DNA of 64,000 nt from an uncultured beta proteobacterium. Lineage in GTDB: Bacteria > Pseudomonadota > Gammaproteobacteria > Burkholderiales > SG8-41. The position numbers and the translations under genes were made by a program. The stretch covers positions 1 through 64,000 of the forward strand of contig CAISYC010000023.1 of the NCBI GenBank assembly GCA_903889565.1. The letters are read 5' to 3'. Positions 9,033 to 17,442 of this stretch are shown here, in pieces. Below the pieces are notes generated by a model, which made no database searches, had not been told where the DNA came from, and saw only the letters and a list, made by a program, of their open reading frames with translations. Each line of letters begins with the position of its first letter. The stretch's first letter is position 1.

Positions 9033-10697
9033 ATGGCGCACGCCGAACTCGAAATCATCGCCAGCGCGTTCGAGGCCGCGACGCACGAAATGGCGGCAAG
9101 CCTGGTGCGCACCGCGTTTTCGCCCAACGTCAAGGAACGCGCCGACTGTTCGACCGCGATCTGCGATGCGAGCGGGCGCGCGCTGTCGTTGATGACCAAC
9201 GCACCGGCGCACCTCGGTTCGACGCTGCGCCTGGTGTCGGCGATTCTCAGGCGTTTTCCGGTGGAAACGCTGCAGCCGGGCGACGCCTTTCTCGCCAACG
9301 ATCCCTATATCGTCGGCGTCACGCATCTGAACGATTGCACGGTGGCGACGCCGGTGTTTCACGACGGCCGCCTCGTTGCGTTCTCCGCCGCGGTTGCGCA
9401 TCACTCGGACGTCGGCGGCCGTGTGCCGGGCAGCGAAGCGGGCGACAGCGTGAGCATATTTCAGGAAGGCATCCGAGTGCCGCCGGTGCAGATCTATGCG
9501 GCGGGCAAACCGCGCGCCGACGTGCTGGAAATGTTTTTGCTCAATTCGCGCATGCCGCACTACGGCGAAGGCGACCTGATGGCGCAGATGGCGTCCTGCG
9601 CGCGCGGCAATGCGCGGGTGCAGGAGCTGTTCGCGAAATACGGCCACGCGACGATGCTCTCGCGCATCGACGAGATGCTCGATGCGACGGAACGGCGCTT
9701 GAGGAGCCGTATCCGCAGCGAACTGAAGGAGGGCACCTATACCGCGGTCGACTGGCTCGACGAAGACGGCGTGAGCGGCGAACGCATCCGGCTCGCCGTC
9801 ACGCTCACCGTCAAGGACGGCCACTTGACGCTCGACCTCTCGGATTGCTCGAAGCAGATCGCCAGCGGCAAGAATGTGCCGCTCACGCATTCGTACGCGA
9901 CGGCGTATTTCTGCCTCAAGTCGGTGGTCGATCCCTTTGTGCCGACCAACGAAGGGCTTTATCGCGCGGTGACCGTGATTGCGCCGGAGGGTTCGGTGGT
10001 GAACGCGGTGGCGCCGGCGGCGGTGAGTTCGCGCAACATGACCTCGATGATACTGGCCGAGGCGGTGAACAATGCGCTGGGGCAGGCCGCGCCGGCGCGC
10101 AGCGTCGCGGCGGGCGGACCGGGGCAGGGCTGCATCAGCGCCGGCGCCGATCCGGTGAGCGGGCGCTACTTCATCAATTACGAAAATCTGGCAGGCGGGC
10201 AGGGCGCGCGCTGCAACGCCGACGGCATGGACGTCGTGATGATCAACATGACCAATACGTCGAACCTGCCGATCGAGGCGATGGAGATGGAGTTTCCGGT
10301 GCGCATCGAGCGCTATGAGCTCGTGACGGACTCGGGCGGCGCCGGCAAATTCCGCGGCGGACTCGGCATCCTGCGCGACATGCGCCTGCTCGCGGATAAC
10401 GCCACGGTGTCCTTGCGCAGTTCGCGCCAGAAATTTCCGGCGCCGGGCATGGCCGGCGGACAGCCCGGCGGGCTCGGTACCTTTCTGCGCAATCCCGGCA
10501 CGCCGCAGGAAGTGCGACTGGCGATGACGACCTCGGGCACGCCGCTCGCCAATGGCGATGTGTTGCGCGTGGTGTCGCCGGGCGGCGGCGGTTACGGCGA
10601 TCCGCGCGAGCGCGATCCGGCGGCGGTCAAGCGCGATCTCATGGAAGGCAAGATTTCGGTGGAAGCGGCGCGCGGGATTTACAGCGTGAACCATTGA
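9033..10697 (+). CDS. hyuB: Hydantoinase/oxoprolinase B subunit (HyuB type)
   Basis: 554 residues of the hydantoinase B/oxoprolinase family, beginning just 1 base after the HyuA stop. Conserved stretches include FSPNVKERADCSTAICD, DAFLANDPY, AVAHHSDVGG and the C-terminal VSPGGGGYGDP, all standard for the B subunit. It supplies the catalytic partner to HyuA in the cytoplasm. ATG start at 9033 is clear. A non-coding stretch with strong inverted repeats (10698-10881) separates it from the GH42-related gene, which might nonetheless share the transcript. Confidence 0.92.
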   Translation: MAHAELEIIASAFEAATHEMAASLVRTAFSPNVKERADCSTAICDASGRALSLMTNAPAHLGSTLRLVSAILRRFPVETLQPGDAFLANDPYIVGVTHLNDCTVATPVFHDGRLVAFSAAVAHHSDVGGRVPGSEAGDSVSIFQEGIRVPPVQIYAAGKPRADVLEMFLLNSRMPHYGEGDLMAQMASCARGNARVQELFAKYGHATMLSRIDEMLDATERRLRSRIRSELKEGTYTAVDWLDEDGVSGERIRLAVTLTVKDGHLTLDLSDCSKQIASGKNVPLTHSYATAYFCLKSVVDPFVPTNEGLYRAVTVIAPEGSVVNAVAPAAVSSRNMTSMILAEAVNNALGQAAPARSVAAGGPGQGCISAGADPVSGRYFINYENLAGGQGARCNADGMDVVMINMTNTSNLPIEAMEMEFPVRIERYELVTDSGGAGKFRGGLGILRDMRLLADNATVSLRSSRQKFPAPGMAGGQPGGLGTFLRNPGTPQEVRLAMTTSGTPLANGDVLRVVSPGGGGYGDPRERDPAAVKRDLMEGKISVEAARGIYSVNH

Positions 10698-10775
10698 GTC
10701 CGGGTCGGACGCAGACGTCGCCCGCTGCCGGCAGCGGACTCGCCGCAATCATCGCCGTGCCGTAAGGACCGTGAA

Positions 10776-10828
10776 CGCCTGACCACCGATTCGCCGATTG
10801 GCGGCGAACGGACCGGCTCGGTCAGGCG
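10776..10828 (+). promoter_or_regulatory. Nested inverted repeats in leader of the GH42-related gene
   Basis: Outer arms CGCCTGACC (10776-10784) and GGTCAGGCG (10820-10828) are exact complements. Inside them TTCGCCG (10790-10796) pairs with CGGCGAA (10802-10808) around a 5-base loop. The structure lies about 54 bases before the ATG at 10882 and after HyuB. It may be an attenuating or stabilising RNA structure, or a palindromic binding site. No T-run follows, so a simple terminator is less likely. Confidence 0.35.
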
Positions 10829-10881
10829 GTCAACCGCGTTCTCAGCCAAGCGAAAATGCAAAACCGATACGATTGCAATTT

Positions 10882-13029
10882 ATGACGATGCAGAAATATT
10901 TAACCGCACAAAATGCGGCACGCAAGTGGTGGCAGAAGCCCAATCGGGTGCTGCTGATCAATTTGCGGGAGGGCGACGAAGATCGCATCGATCCGGACAA
11001 ATTGATCGAGGAAGTGCAGGCGTTCTCGGCGACGGCTTTCTGTATCAATGGCGGCGGCATCGTAGCGTTCTATCAAACCCGCATCGCCGGGCACCCGAAA
11101 AGCGCCGGCCTCAAGGGCCGCGACCTGCTGGCCGAACTGGTGCCGCGCGCGCATGCGCAGGGCCTGCATGTACTCGCCCGCATCGATCCGAGCTGCGCGC
11201 CGCAGGCGCTGGCGGAAACGCATCCGGAATGGTTTGCGCGCGATTGCAATGGCGGGTTTTACCCGGTCAATGACTTCTACGTCACTTGTCCGAATGCCGG
11301 CTATTACCGCGAGCGGATCGCCGAGGTGGTGACCGAAATGCTCACGCAATACGCAGTGGACGGCATTTGGAACAACCAGGGCAAGTTCGCGGCATGGGAC
11401 ACCGACGGCTGTTATTGCGCCACCTGCAAAGCCCTGTTCAAAGCGGATAGCGGCCATGAAATGCCGCTCGCCGAGGATTGGGATAGTTCGGTGTGGCTCG
11501 CCTTTAACGAATGGCGCTACCGCATGATTGCAGCGTGGGTTGCGCATATGAACCGCGCGATTTTGCGCGCCAAGCCCGATGCCATTTTCATTGCCGCCGT
11601 GCAATTGATGGAATCGATCGAGACCATACGGCCGGGTGGCTGGGACATCGATTACTGGCTCGCCGATCAGGCGGTCCCCACATTTGAATGCCAGCGCCGC
11701 AACACCGCGCCATGGTGGCCGGGCTTGCAAGCGAAATATCTGTCGTCCATCGCCCCCGATAAACCCGCCTGGATGACGGTCAGTTACTTTTATCCCTGGT
11801 GGCGCTTGTATGCGACGCCCGAAGCGGAGAACCGCACCTGGATCGCGCAGCAGTTCGCCAACGGTGCGAACAGCTGGCTGCATATCAACGGCGGCTATTC
11901 GGAATTGTTCGACCGGCGCGGTCTCGCGCCGATGCGCGAGGTGTTTGCGCGGCTCAAACGCTGGGAGCCGTATTTTGACGGCGCGCAGTCCGGCGCACAG
12001 GTTGCGATCGTCTATTCGCGCTACACGCAGGACAATTTCGCCGGCAAGGATGTGCACGCCGGCTATCTCGATGCGGTGCGCGGCTACTATTGCGCGCTGC
12101 TCGAAGCGCATCTGCCGTTCGATGTCATCTCGGACAAATTCATCACGGCGGAGCGCCTGCGACGCTATCGCGTGCTGGTCCTGCCAAACATGGCCTGCGT
12201 GGATGACGAGAGCGCGCGCGCCATCGAGGATTTTGTGGCGGCCGGCGGCGCCGTAGTCGCGACATTCGACACCGGCACGCGTATGCGCTCAGGCGTTGCG
12301 CACGAAACCCCGGCATTGTCGAAACTGCTCGGCGTGACGATGCGCGGTCGGCGGCAGGACCTCAAATCCTCGTATGCGCGCATCGAGCACGCCGATGATC
12401 CGTTGGCGGCCGGCATCGGCGACACCGACCTGATTCCGAATGATGGCGCGCTCATTGAAGTCGACGCCGCGCAGGATCGCGTGGTTCCGCTCTCGCTGAT
12501 TCCGCCGGTGATCGCGCATTCCGGTGCCACCATCAGTATTCCCGAGTACAGTGCCATACGCACGACCACCGACGTGCCGGTTGCGGTGCGCGGCCCCTAT
12601 GGCAAAGGGCGCACCGTGTATTTCGCCAACGCGATGGACGCATTGTTTTATCGTTACGGCTTTCCCGATCTGGGGCGGGTGCTCGCCAATGCGGTGCGCT
12701 ATGGACTGGGCGATGCGCAGGACTTCGAAATCGACGCGCCGGATTTTGTCGATGTATCGCTGCGCGTGCAGGCGGGTCGCAAGCTCGTCCATCTGATCAA
12801 CTTCCCCGTCGGCAAGCAGCTGAATACCGGCTGGCGGCATGCCGGACGCACCATCGTGCCGGTGCATGACATTGCGCTGCGCGTAAAGCTCGCGGCCGGC
12901 GAGCGCGTCTGCGGCGTGCGCGTGGCAACCACCGAAAGTCCGCTCGCATTTACGGAGGACAACGGCTGGACTCACGTGACAGTACCCGTGCTGGACGATC
13001 ACGAGATCGTCATCTTCGAACTGGCGTGA
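10882..13029 (+). CDS. GH42-related/GHL6-like glycosidase-fold protein with trimerisation domain
   Basis: About 715 residues. The N-terminal 330 look like the hypothetical glycosyl hydrolase 6 (GHL6) TIM barrel seen in putative beta-galactosidases, with the motifs AQGLHVLARID, FYVTCPNAGYYRERI and the cysteine cluster CYCATC (177-182). From about residue 372 a flavodoxin-like domain (VAIVYSRYTQDN, then RRYRVLVLPNMACV and FVAAGGAVVATFDTG) matches the GH42 trimerisation module. ATG at 10882 is preferred to the upstream in-frame start because homologous sequence begins there. No signal peptide, so probably cytoplasmic. A sugar-type enzyme in a hydantoinase/receptor neighbourhood is unexpected; catalytic activity is unproven. 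Confidence 0.75.
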   Translation: MTMQKYLTAQNAARKWWQKPNRVLLINLREGDEDRIDPDKLIEEVQAFSATAFCINGGGIVAFYQTRIAGHPKSAGLKGRDLLAELVPRAHAQGLHVLARIDPSCAPQALAETHPEWFARDCNGGFYPVNDFYVTCPNAGYYRERIAEVVTEMLTQYAVDGIWNNQGKFAAWDTDGCYCATCKALFKADSGHEMPLAEDWDSSVWLAFNEWRYRMIAAWVAHMNRAILRAKPDAIFIAAVQLMESIETIRPGGWDIDYWLADQAVPTFECQRRNTAPWWPGLQAKYLSSIAPDKPAWMTVSYFYPWWRLYATPEAENRTWIAQQFANGANSWLHINGGYSELFDRRGLAPMREVFARLKRWEPYFDGAQSGAQVAIVYSRYTQDNFAGKDVHAGYLDAVRGYYCALLEAHLPFDVISDKFITAERLRRYRVLVLPNMACVDDESARAIEDFVAAGGAVVATFDTGTRMRSGVAHETPALSKLLGVTMRGRRQDLKSSYARIEHADDPLAAGIGDTDLIPNDGALIEVDAAQDRVVPLSLIPPVIAHSGATISIPEYSAIRTTTDVPVAVRGPYGKGRTVYFANAMDALFYRYGFPDLGRVLANAVRYGLGDAQDFEIDAPDFVDVSLRVQAGRKLVHLINFPVGKQLNTGWRHAGRTIVPVHDIALRVKLAAGERVCGVRVATTESPLAFTEDNGWTHVTVPVLDDHEIVIFELA

Positions 13030-13037
13030 GGTTGAAC

Positions 13038-14036
13038 ATGAGCGAGTTGAAACTTCACCGGGCAATCGCAGGCCGCGTGGCGTTGCTGGCATTTTGCGCA
13101 GCCGCAAGCATCGGGGCTGCGGTTGCGCAGCCGGCGTCAAACTATCCCGCAAAACCGATCCGGCTGATTGTTGCGCTGACCGCCGGCGGCCCGACCGACA
13201 TTCTCGCGCGCCTGATCGCGCAGCCGCTGACGGCCAGTCTGGGGCAGTCGGTGGTGGTCGATAACCGGCCCGGTGCCGGTGGCAACATCGGCGCCGAACT
13301 GGTGGCCAAATCGCCGGCCGACGGCTACACCCTGTTCATGGGCACGTCCGGGCCGCTGGCCATCAACGCGAGTCTCTACAAGAACATCGGCTACGAGCCG
13401 CTGCGCGATTTCGCGCCGGTCATATTGGCGGCATCGGCACCGTTCGTGATCGTCGCCAACCCCGCGCTGGCCGCCGGCAATGTGAAGGAACTGATTGCGC
13501 TCGCCAAAGCCAAGCCCGACCAGATCAACTACGGCTCGGTGCCGGGCAACGCATCCCATCTGGCGACTGAGCTGTTCGACTATCAGGCGGGCATCCGCAT
13601 GTCGCTCGTTCCGTACAAGGGCGCCGCGCAGGCGACTACCGACGTTATTGCAGGGCAGGTTCAGATCAGTTTCGCCTCGACGCCGGGTTCGCTGCCCTTG
13701 CTCAAGAGCGGCAAACTCAAAGCCATCGCGGTCACCAGCGCAAACCGCATCGGCGCGCTGCCCGAAATTCCCACCGTCGCGGAATCCGGGTTGCCAGGCT
13801 ATGAGGCGAGCGTCTGGTACGGCATCGTCGCGCCCGCAAAAACACCGCCTGAAATCGTCTTCAGACTGAATGCGGAAATCGGCAAAATCCTGCGCGAACG
13901 TTCCCACCGCGACAAGATTGCGGCGAGCGATTTCGAAGTCACCGCGAGTACGCCGAACGAGTTCGGCGGCTTTATCCGCAGCGAAACCGCGAAATGGGCA
14001 AAAGTCATAAAACTGTCCGGGGCGCGCGCCGACTGA
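13038..14036 (+). CDS. TTT-family (Bug) solute receptor
   Basis: About 332 residues with a signal peptide ending near GAAVAQPAS, then NYPAKPIRLIV, TAGGPTDILAR, VDNRPGAGGNIGAEL and SPADGYTL, the standard receptor signature. ATG at 13038 with GAGG upstream is preferred over a GTG 12 bases earlier. It begins 8 bases after the GH42-related gene stop, so the two are coupled; that enzyme may act on what this receptor binds. Faces, tail to tail, another receptor gene on the opposite strand (14067-15026). Confidence 0.9.
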   Translation: MSELKLHRAIAGRVALLAFCAAASIGAAVAQPASNYPAKPIRLIVALTAGGPTDILARLIAQPLTASLGQSVVVDNRPGAGGNIGAELVAKSPADGYTLFMGTSGPLAINASLYKNIGYEPLRDFAPVILAASAPFVIVANPALAAGNVKELIALAKAKPDQINYGSVPGNASHLATELFDYQAGIRMSLVPYKGAAQATTDVIAGQVQISFASTPGSLPLLKSGKLKAIAVTSANRIGALPEIPTVAESGLPGYEASVWYGIVAPAKTPPEIVFRLNAEIGKILRERSHRDKIAASDFEVTASTPNEFGGFIRSETAKWAKVIKLSGARAD

Positions 14037-14066
14037 GTGCATTTGCGGCCGTCGCGCCGGACGCAG

Positions 14067-15026
14067 CTACTCGACTTTTATATTCGCCACTTTGATCACG
14101 CGTGCCCACTTGGCGGTTTCCGTACGCAGGAAGGCGCCGAACTCGTCCGGCGTGCCGCCGATCGCTTCGAGGCCCGAGGCGGCGAAGCGTTCGCGGACAT
14201 CGGGCGCGCGCAGGCTGCGCGCAATTTCGGTGTTGAGGACGTCGATGATGTTGCGCGGCGTTGCTGCTGGCGCGACGACGCCGTTCCATGCGGTGGCGAT
14301 GACGGCGGGCCAGCCGGCCTCGCCCATGGTCGGCACGCCTGCCAGAAGCCCGGAGCGTTTTTCGCTGGCGACGGCAAGTATTCGGAGGCGTCCGTTCGGC
14401 ATGAAGGGCAGCACCACCGGCAGCACGCTCCACAACGCCTCGATCTGACCGCCGACGGCGTCGGTCGCGGCCTGCGCGCCGCCTTTGTAGGTGATGACCT
14501 CCATTCTGACGCCGCTGGCGTGATTGAACATTTCGGCGAGCAGGTGCTGCACCGAGGCGACGGTGCTGGCACCGATATGCAGCGGCCGCGCCTTCGCCAG
14601 CGCGATCAGTTCGTTCACCGAACGCGCCGGCACCGAAGGGTGCACGGCCAGCACATTGGGGCTGGCATTGACGAGGATGACCGGCGCGAGATCGCGTTCC
14701 GGATCGTACGGCAGATTGGGATACAGGTTTTTGGCGGCGGTGACCGGCCCCGGTGTCGCCATGCCCAGCGTATAACCATCGGCCGCGGCTTTCGCCATCA
14801 GTTCGGTGCCGAGATTGCCGTTCGCACCGGGCCGGTTGTCGATAATCACGGTGTGGCCGAGGGTTTCGGTGAGCTTCTGGCTGATCAGGCGCGCGGCGAG
14901 GTCGGTGCCGCCGCCGGCGGGGTAGGGCACGATGATGCGGATCGATTTCGCCGGATAGGGCTGCGCCCACGCCGCGCTGATGCAGCCGGCAAGCAATATT
15001 GCGGTTCCGGCGATGGAGAAATGCAT
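14067..15026 (-). CDS. TTT-family (Bug) solute receptor
   Basis: 319 residues, signal peptide (MHFSIAGTAILLAGCISAAWAQ) then PYPAKSIRIIVPYPAGGGTDLAAR, DNRPGANGNLGTEL and AADGYTL. A C at position 15 followed by ISAAWAQ could allow lipoprotein processing, but signal peptidase I cleavage after AWA is more likely. Ribosome site AAGGAAG precedes the ATG. It is a single-gene unit, convergent with the receptor at 13038 and divergent from the sensor kinase at 15238; no enzyme gene sits beside it on this strand. Confidence 0.9.
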   Translation of the reverse strand: MHFSIAGTAILLAGCISAAWAQPYPAKSIRIIVPYPAGGGTDLAARLISQKLTETLGHTVIIDNRPGANGNLGTELMAKAAADGYTLGMATPGPVTAAKNLYPNLPYDPERDLAPVILVNASPNVLAVHPSVPARSVNELIALAKARPLHIGASTVASVQHLLAEMFNHASGVRMEVITYKGGAQAATDAVGGQIEALWSVLPVVLPFMPNGRLRILAVASEKRSGLLAGVPTMGEAGWPAVIATAWNGVVAPAATPRNIIDVLNTEIARSLRAPDVRERFAASGLEAIGGTPDEFGAFLRTETAKWARVIKVANIKVE

Positions 15027-15237
15027 GAGCGAATCTTCCTTTATCCGACGTGTGTAATTGTAGGCCCGTATTGGCCGACCGGATGATGGCTGTCATTGAA
15101 AATGACTCGCAGTCTGATAGGCGGTTTTTTTGCGGGATTTACACAGTGCGACGCCGTTTTTTGATATTGTCGGCGAGAGCATTCCGACGGCCGGCGCGTT
15201 GTTGAGAACCACGACCGGCGATGGGCCTGGGGTTCAA

Positions 15238-17442
15238 ATGAGCAAAATGTTCGCCTCACTGAGTATCAAGACCAAGGCGGCATTGATTGCCACAGTCGGT
15301 GTGCTGACGGTGTTTTTTGCATTTGCAACGATCGAGGCCGGGCAGATCCGGCGCGACATGCAGCAAGTGATCGGCCGGCAGCAGTTGACGCTGGTCAAGC
15401 GCATTGCCGCCGAATTCGACGACAAGATCGCAGTCACGCACCGCGCCTTGATCGCGACCGCCGCCGGCATTCCGCCAGCGCTGATCGATGATTCGCAGGC
15501 GCTGGCGCGCGCGCTCGAAAAGCAGCCGGGCTACCGTTCGCTGTTCGACGATGTGTTCGTGATCGGCCGCGACGGCCGAGTGCTGATCGAATTTCCGGAT
15601 CTGAAACGTCGCGGCATCGACGTGAGCGATCGCAACTATTTCCGCCGCACCATGGAGACCGCCGCACCGTTCATCTCTGAGCCCTATATGGGCCGCGGGC
15701 TGAAGGAGCCGACGGTCATGATGACCGCGCCGTTGCTCGACGCCAAGGGCCGGGTCGCCGGCATGCTGACCGGCGCGCTGCATCCGCTGAAGCCGAATTT
15801 GCTCGGGAGGATACGCGAAACGAGCGTAGGCGAGACCGGCTGGTTCGCCATGTTCACGCGCGAGCGCATGATTGTCGTGTCGCGCAGGGAATCGAGAATC
15901 ATGACGGCCGGACCGGCGCCCGGCATTTCGACTGCGTTCGATCACGCGATGACCGGCGAGGCGGGCTGGGAGGAGAGCACCAACAGCATGGGACTGCACG
16001 GCGTATTCAGCTATGCGCCGTTGCATGAGGTGCCGTGGGTCCTGTTTGCGGTGTTGCCGGCCGACGAGGCTTTCGCGCCGATCCGGCAGGCGCAGCGGCG
16101 GATTATCGGCAGCGGAATAGCACTCGCGGTGCTGATGGCGGTCGCCGTGTGGTTCCTGCTGCAACGTTTGCTGGCGCCGCTCGGCGTGTTGCGCGACACG
16201 ATACGCCGCGTCCAGCACGATCCAGCGGCGGCGACGCCGGTGCAAACGGTGCGCAGCGACGAAATCGGCGACCTCGCGAACGATTTCAACCGGATGATCG
16301 AAAGCCTGCACGAGCGCACGCGAAAACTGGATATCGAGAAATTGCGGCTGGAAGCGATATTCAGGACGGCCAGCGACGGCATCCATGTGCTCGACAGCGA
16401 CGGCCGTCTAATCGAGGCCAACGATGCGTTTCTCGGCATGCTCGGTTACGGCAAGGATGCGATCGGGCGCCTCTTCGTCACCGATTGGGATGCCAAGGAC
16501 GATCGCGCCGTGATCGTGCAGCGCAATGCGGCGCTGATGGAGACGCGCAAAACCGCCGTGTTCGAAACCGTGCATCGCCGCCGGGACGGCGCCCTGATTG
16601 ATGTCGAGATCAGCGCCTGCGGCATCGAAATCGAGGGCCGCATGTATTTGTATGCCTCGTCGCGCGACATTTCCGCGCGCAAACAGGCGCAGGCCGCGAT
16701 CGCAAAACTCAATGCCGAGCTTGAGATGCGGGTCGCGGCAAGAACCGCCGAGCTGCAGTCGGCGAACAAGGAACTCGATTCATTCTGCTATACGATCGCG
16801 CACGACATGCGCGCACCGGTGCGCGCGATCAACGGCTTCAGCGAAATGGTGCTCAAAGGCAGTGAGGAAAAGCTCGATTCGACCGCCGTCGGCTACCTGC
16901 GGCGAATCGGCGCCAGCGGGCGCCGCATGGGCGACCTGATCGACGATCTGCTCGGCATGGCGCGCCTGACGCGGCAGGAAATGCGCCGCGGCGAGGTCAA
17001 TCTGTCGGCGGCGGCGGAGCAGGTGGTGGCATCATTGCGGGCGGCGCATCCGGAGCGCAACGTGGCGGTGACGCTGCAGCCCGCGGTCTGCGTCAACGGC
17101 GACCCCGGTCTGCTGCGCGCCGTGCTCGAAAACCTCATTGGCAATGCCTGGAAATACACCGCCAAAACCGCCGCGCCAACGATTGAATTCGGCGCCGAAA
17201 ACCGCGTCGGGCGCCTGGTCATATTCGTGCGCGACAACGGTGCCGGCTTCGACATGCAGTACGTGCGCAAGCTGTTCGCGCCGTTCCAGCGTCTGCATCA
17301 TGAAAGCGAGTTCGAGGGCACCGGCATCGGACTGGCCACGGTCCGGCGCATTATCGAGCGCCACGGCGGCGAAATCTGGATCGACAGCGCGATTAACGCG
17401 GGAACCACGGTGTATTTTACGTTCGGCGCGGTGGTGGCCTGA
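15238..17442 (+). CDS. Membrane sensor histidine kinase (Cache-HAMP-PAS-HisKA-HATPase)
   Basis: About 734 residues. First membrane helix at about 12-32, a large extracytoplasmic dCache-like domain (about 35-280), second helix (IIGSGIALAVLMAVAVWFLL, near 290), HAMP (about 305-360), PAS (about 365-480), coiled coil, then HisKA with phospho-acceptor His522 in IAHDMRAPVRAI. The ATPase domain has the N box ENLIGNAWKYT, DNGAGFD, and G2 EGTGIGLATV. ATG at 15238 is used instead of the longer open frame from 15130, which adds an unlikely tail. No response regulator lies nearby. The last 26 bases overlap, tail to tail, the molybdenum hydroxylase gene. Kinase module is almost a copy of those at 26693 and 29324. 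Confidence 0.9.
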   Translation: MSKMFASLSIKTKAALIATVGVLTVFFAFATIEAGQIRRDMQQVIGRQQLTLVKRIAAEFDDKIAVTHRALIATAAGIPPALIDDSQALARALEKQPGYRSLFDDVFVIGRDGRVLIEFPDLKRRGIDVSDRNYFRRTMETAAPFISEPYMGRGLKEPTVMMTAPLLDAKGRVAGMLTGALHPLKPNLLGRIRETSVGETGWFAMFTRERMIVVSRRESRIMTAGPAPGISTAFDHAMTGEAGWEESTNSMGLHGVFSYAPLHEVPWVLFAVLPADEAFAPIRQAQRRIIGSGIALAVLMAVAVWFLLQRLLAPLGVLRDTIRRVQHDPAAATPVQTVRSDEIGDLANDFNRMIESLHERTRKLDIEKLRLEAIFRTASDGIHVLDSDGRLIEANDAFLGMLGYGKDAIGRLFVTDWDAKDDRAVIVQRNAALMETRKTAVFETVHRRRDGALIDVEISACGIEIEGRMYLYASSRDISARKQAQAAIAKLNAELEMRVAARTAELQSANKELDSFCYTIAHDMRAPVRAINGFSEMVLKGSEEKLDSTAVGYLRRIGASGRRMGDLIDDLLGMARLTRQEMRRGEVNLSAAAEQVVASLRAAHPERNVAVTLQPAVCVNGDPGLLRAVLENLIGNAWKYTAKTAAPTIEFGAENRVGRLVIFVRDNGAGFDMQYVRKLFAPFQRLHHESEFEGTGIGLATVRRIIERHGGEIWIDSAINAGTTVYFTFGAVVA

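Noticed and set aside
7748-9298. Long open frame on the minus strand opposite hydantoinase A
   Set aside because: Arginine- and alanine-rich shadow of a GC-rich gene; no family resemblance.
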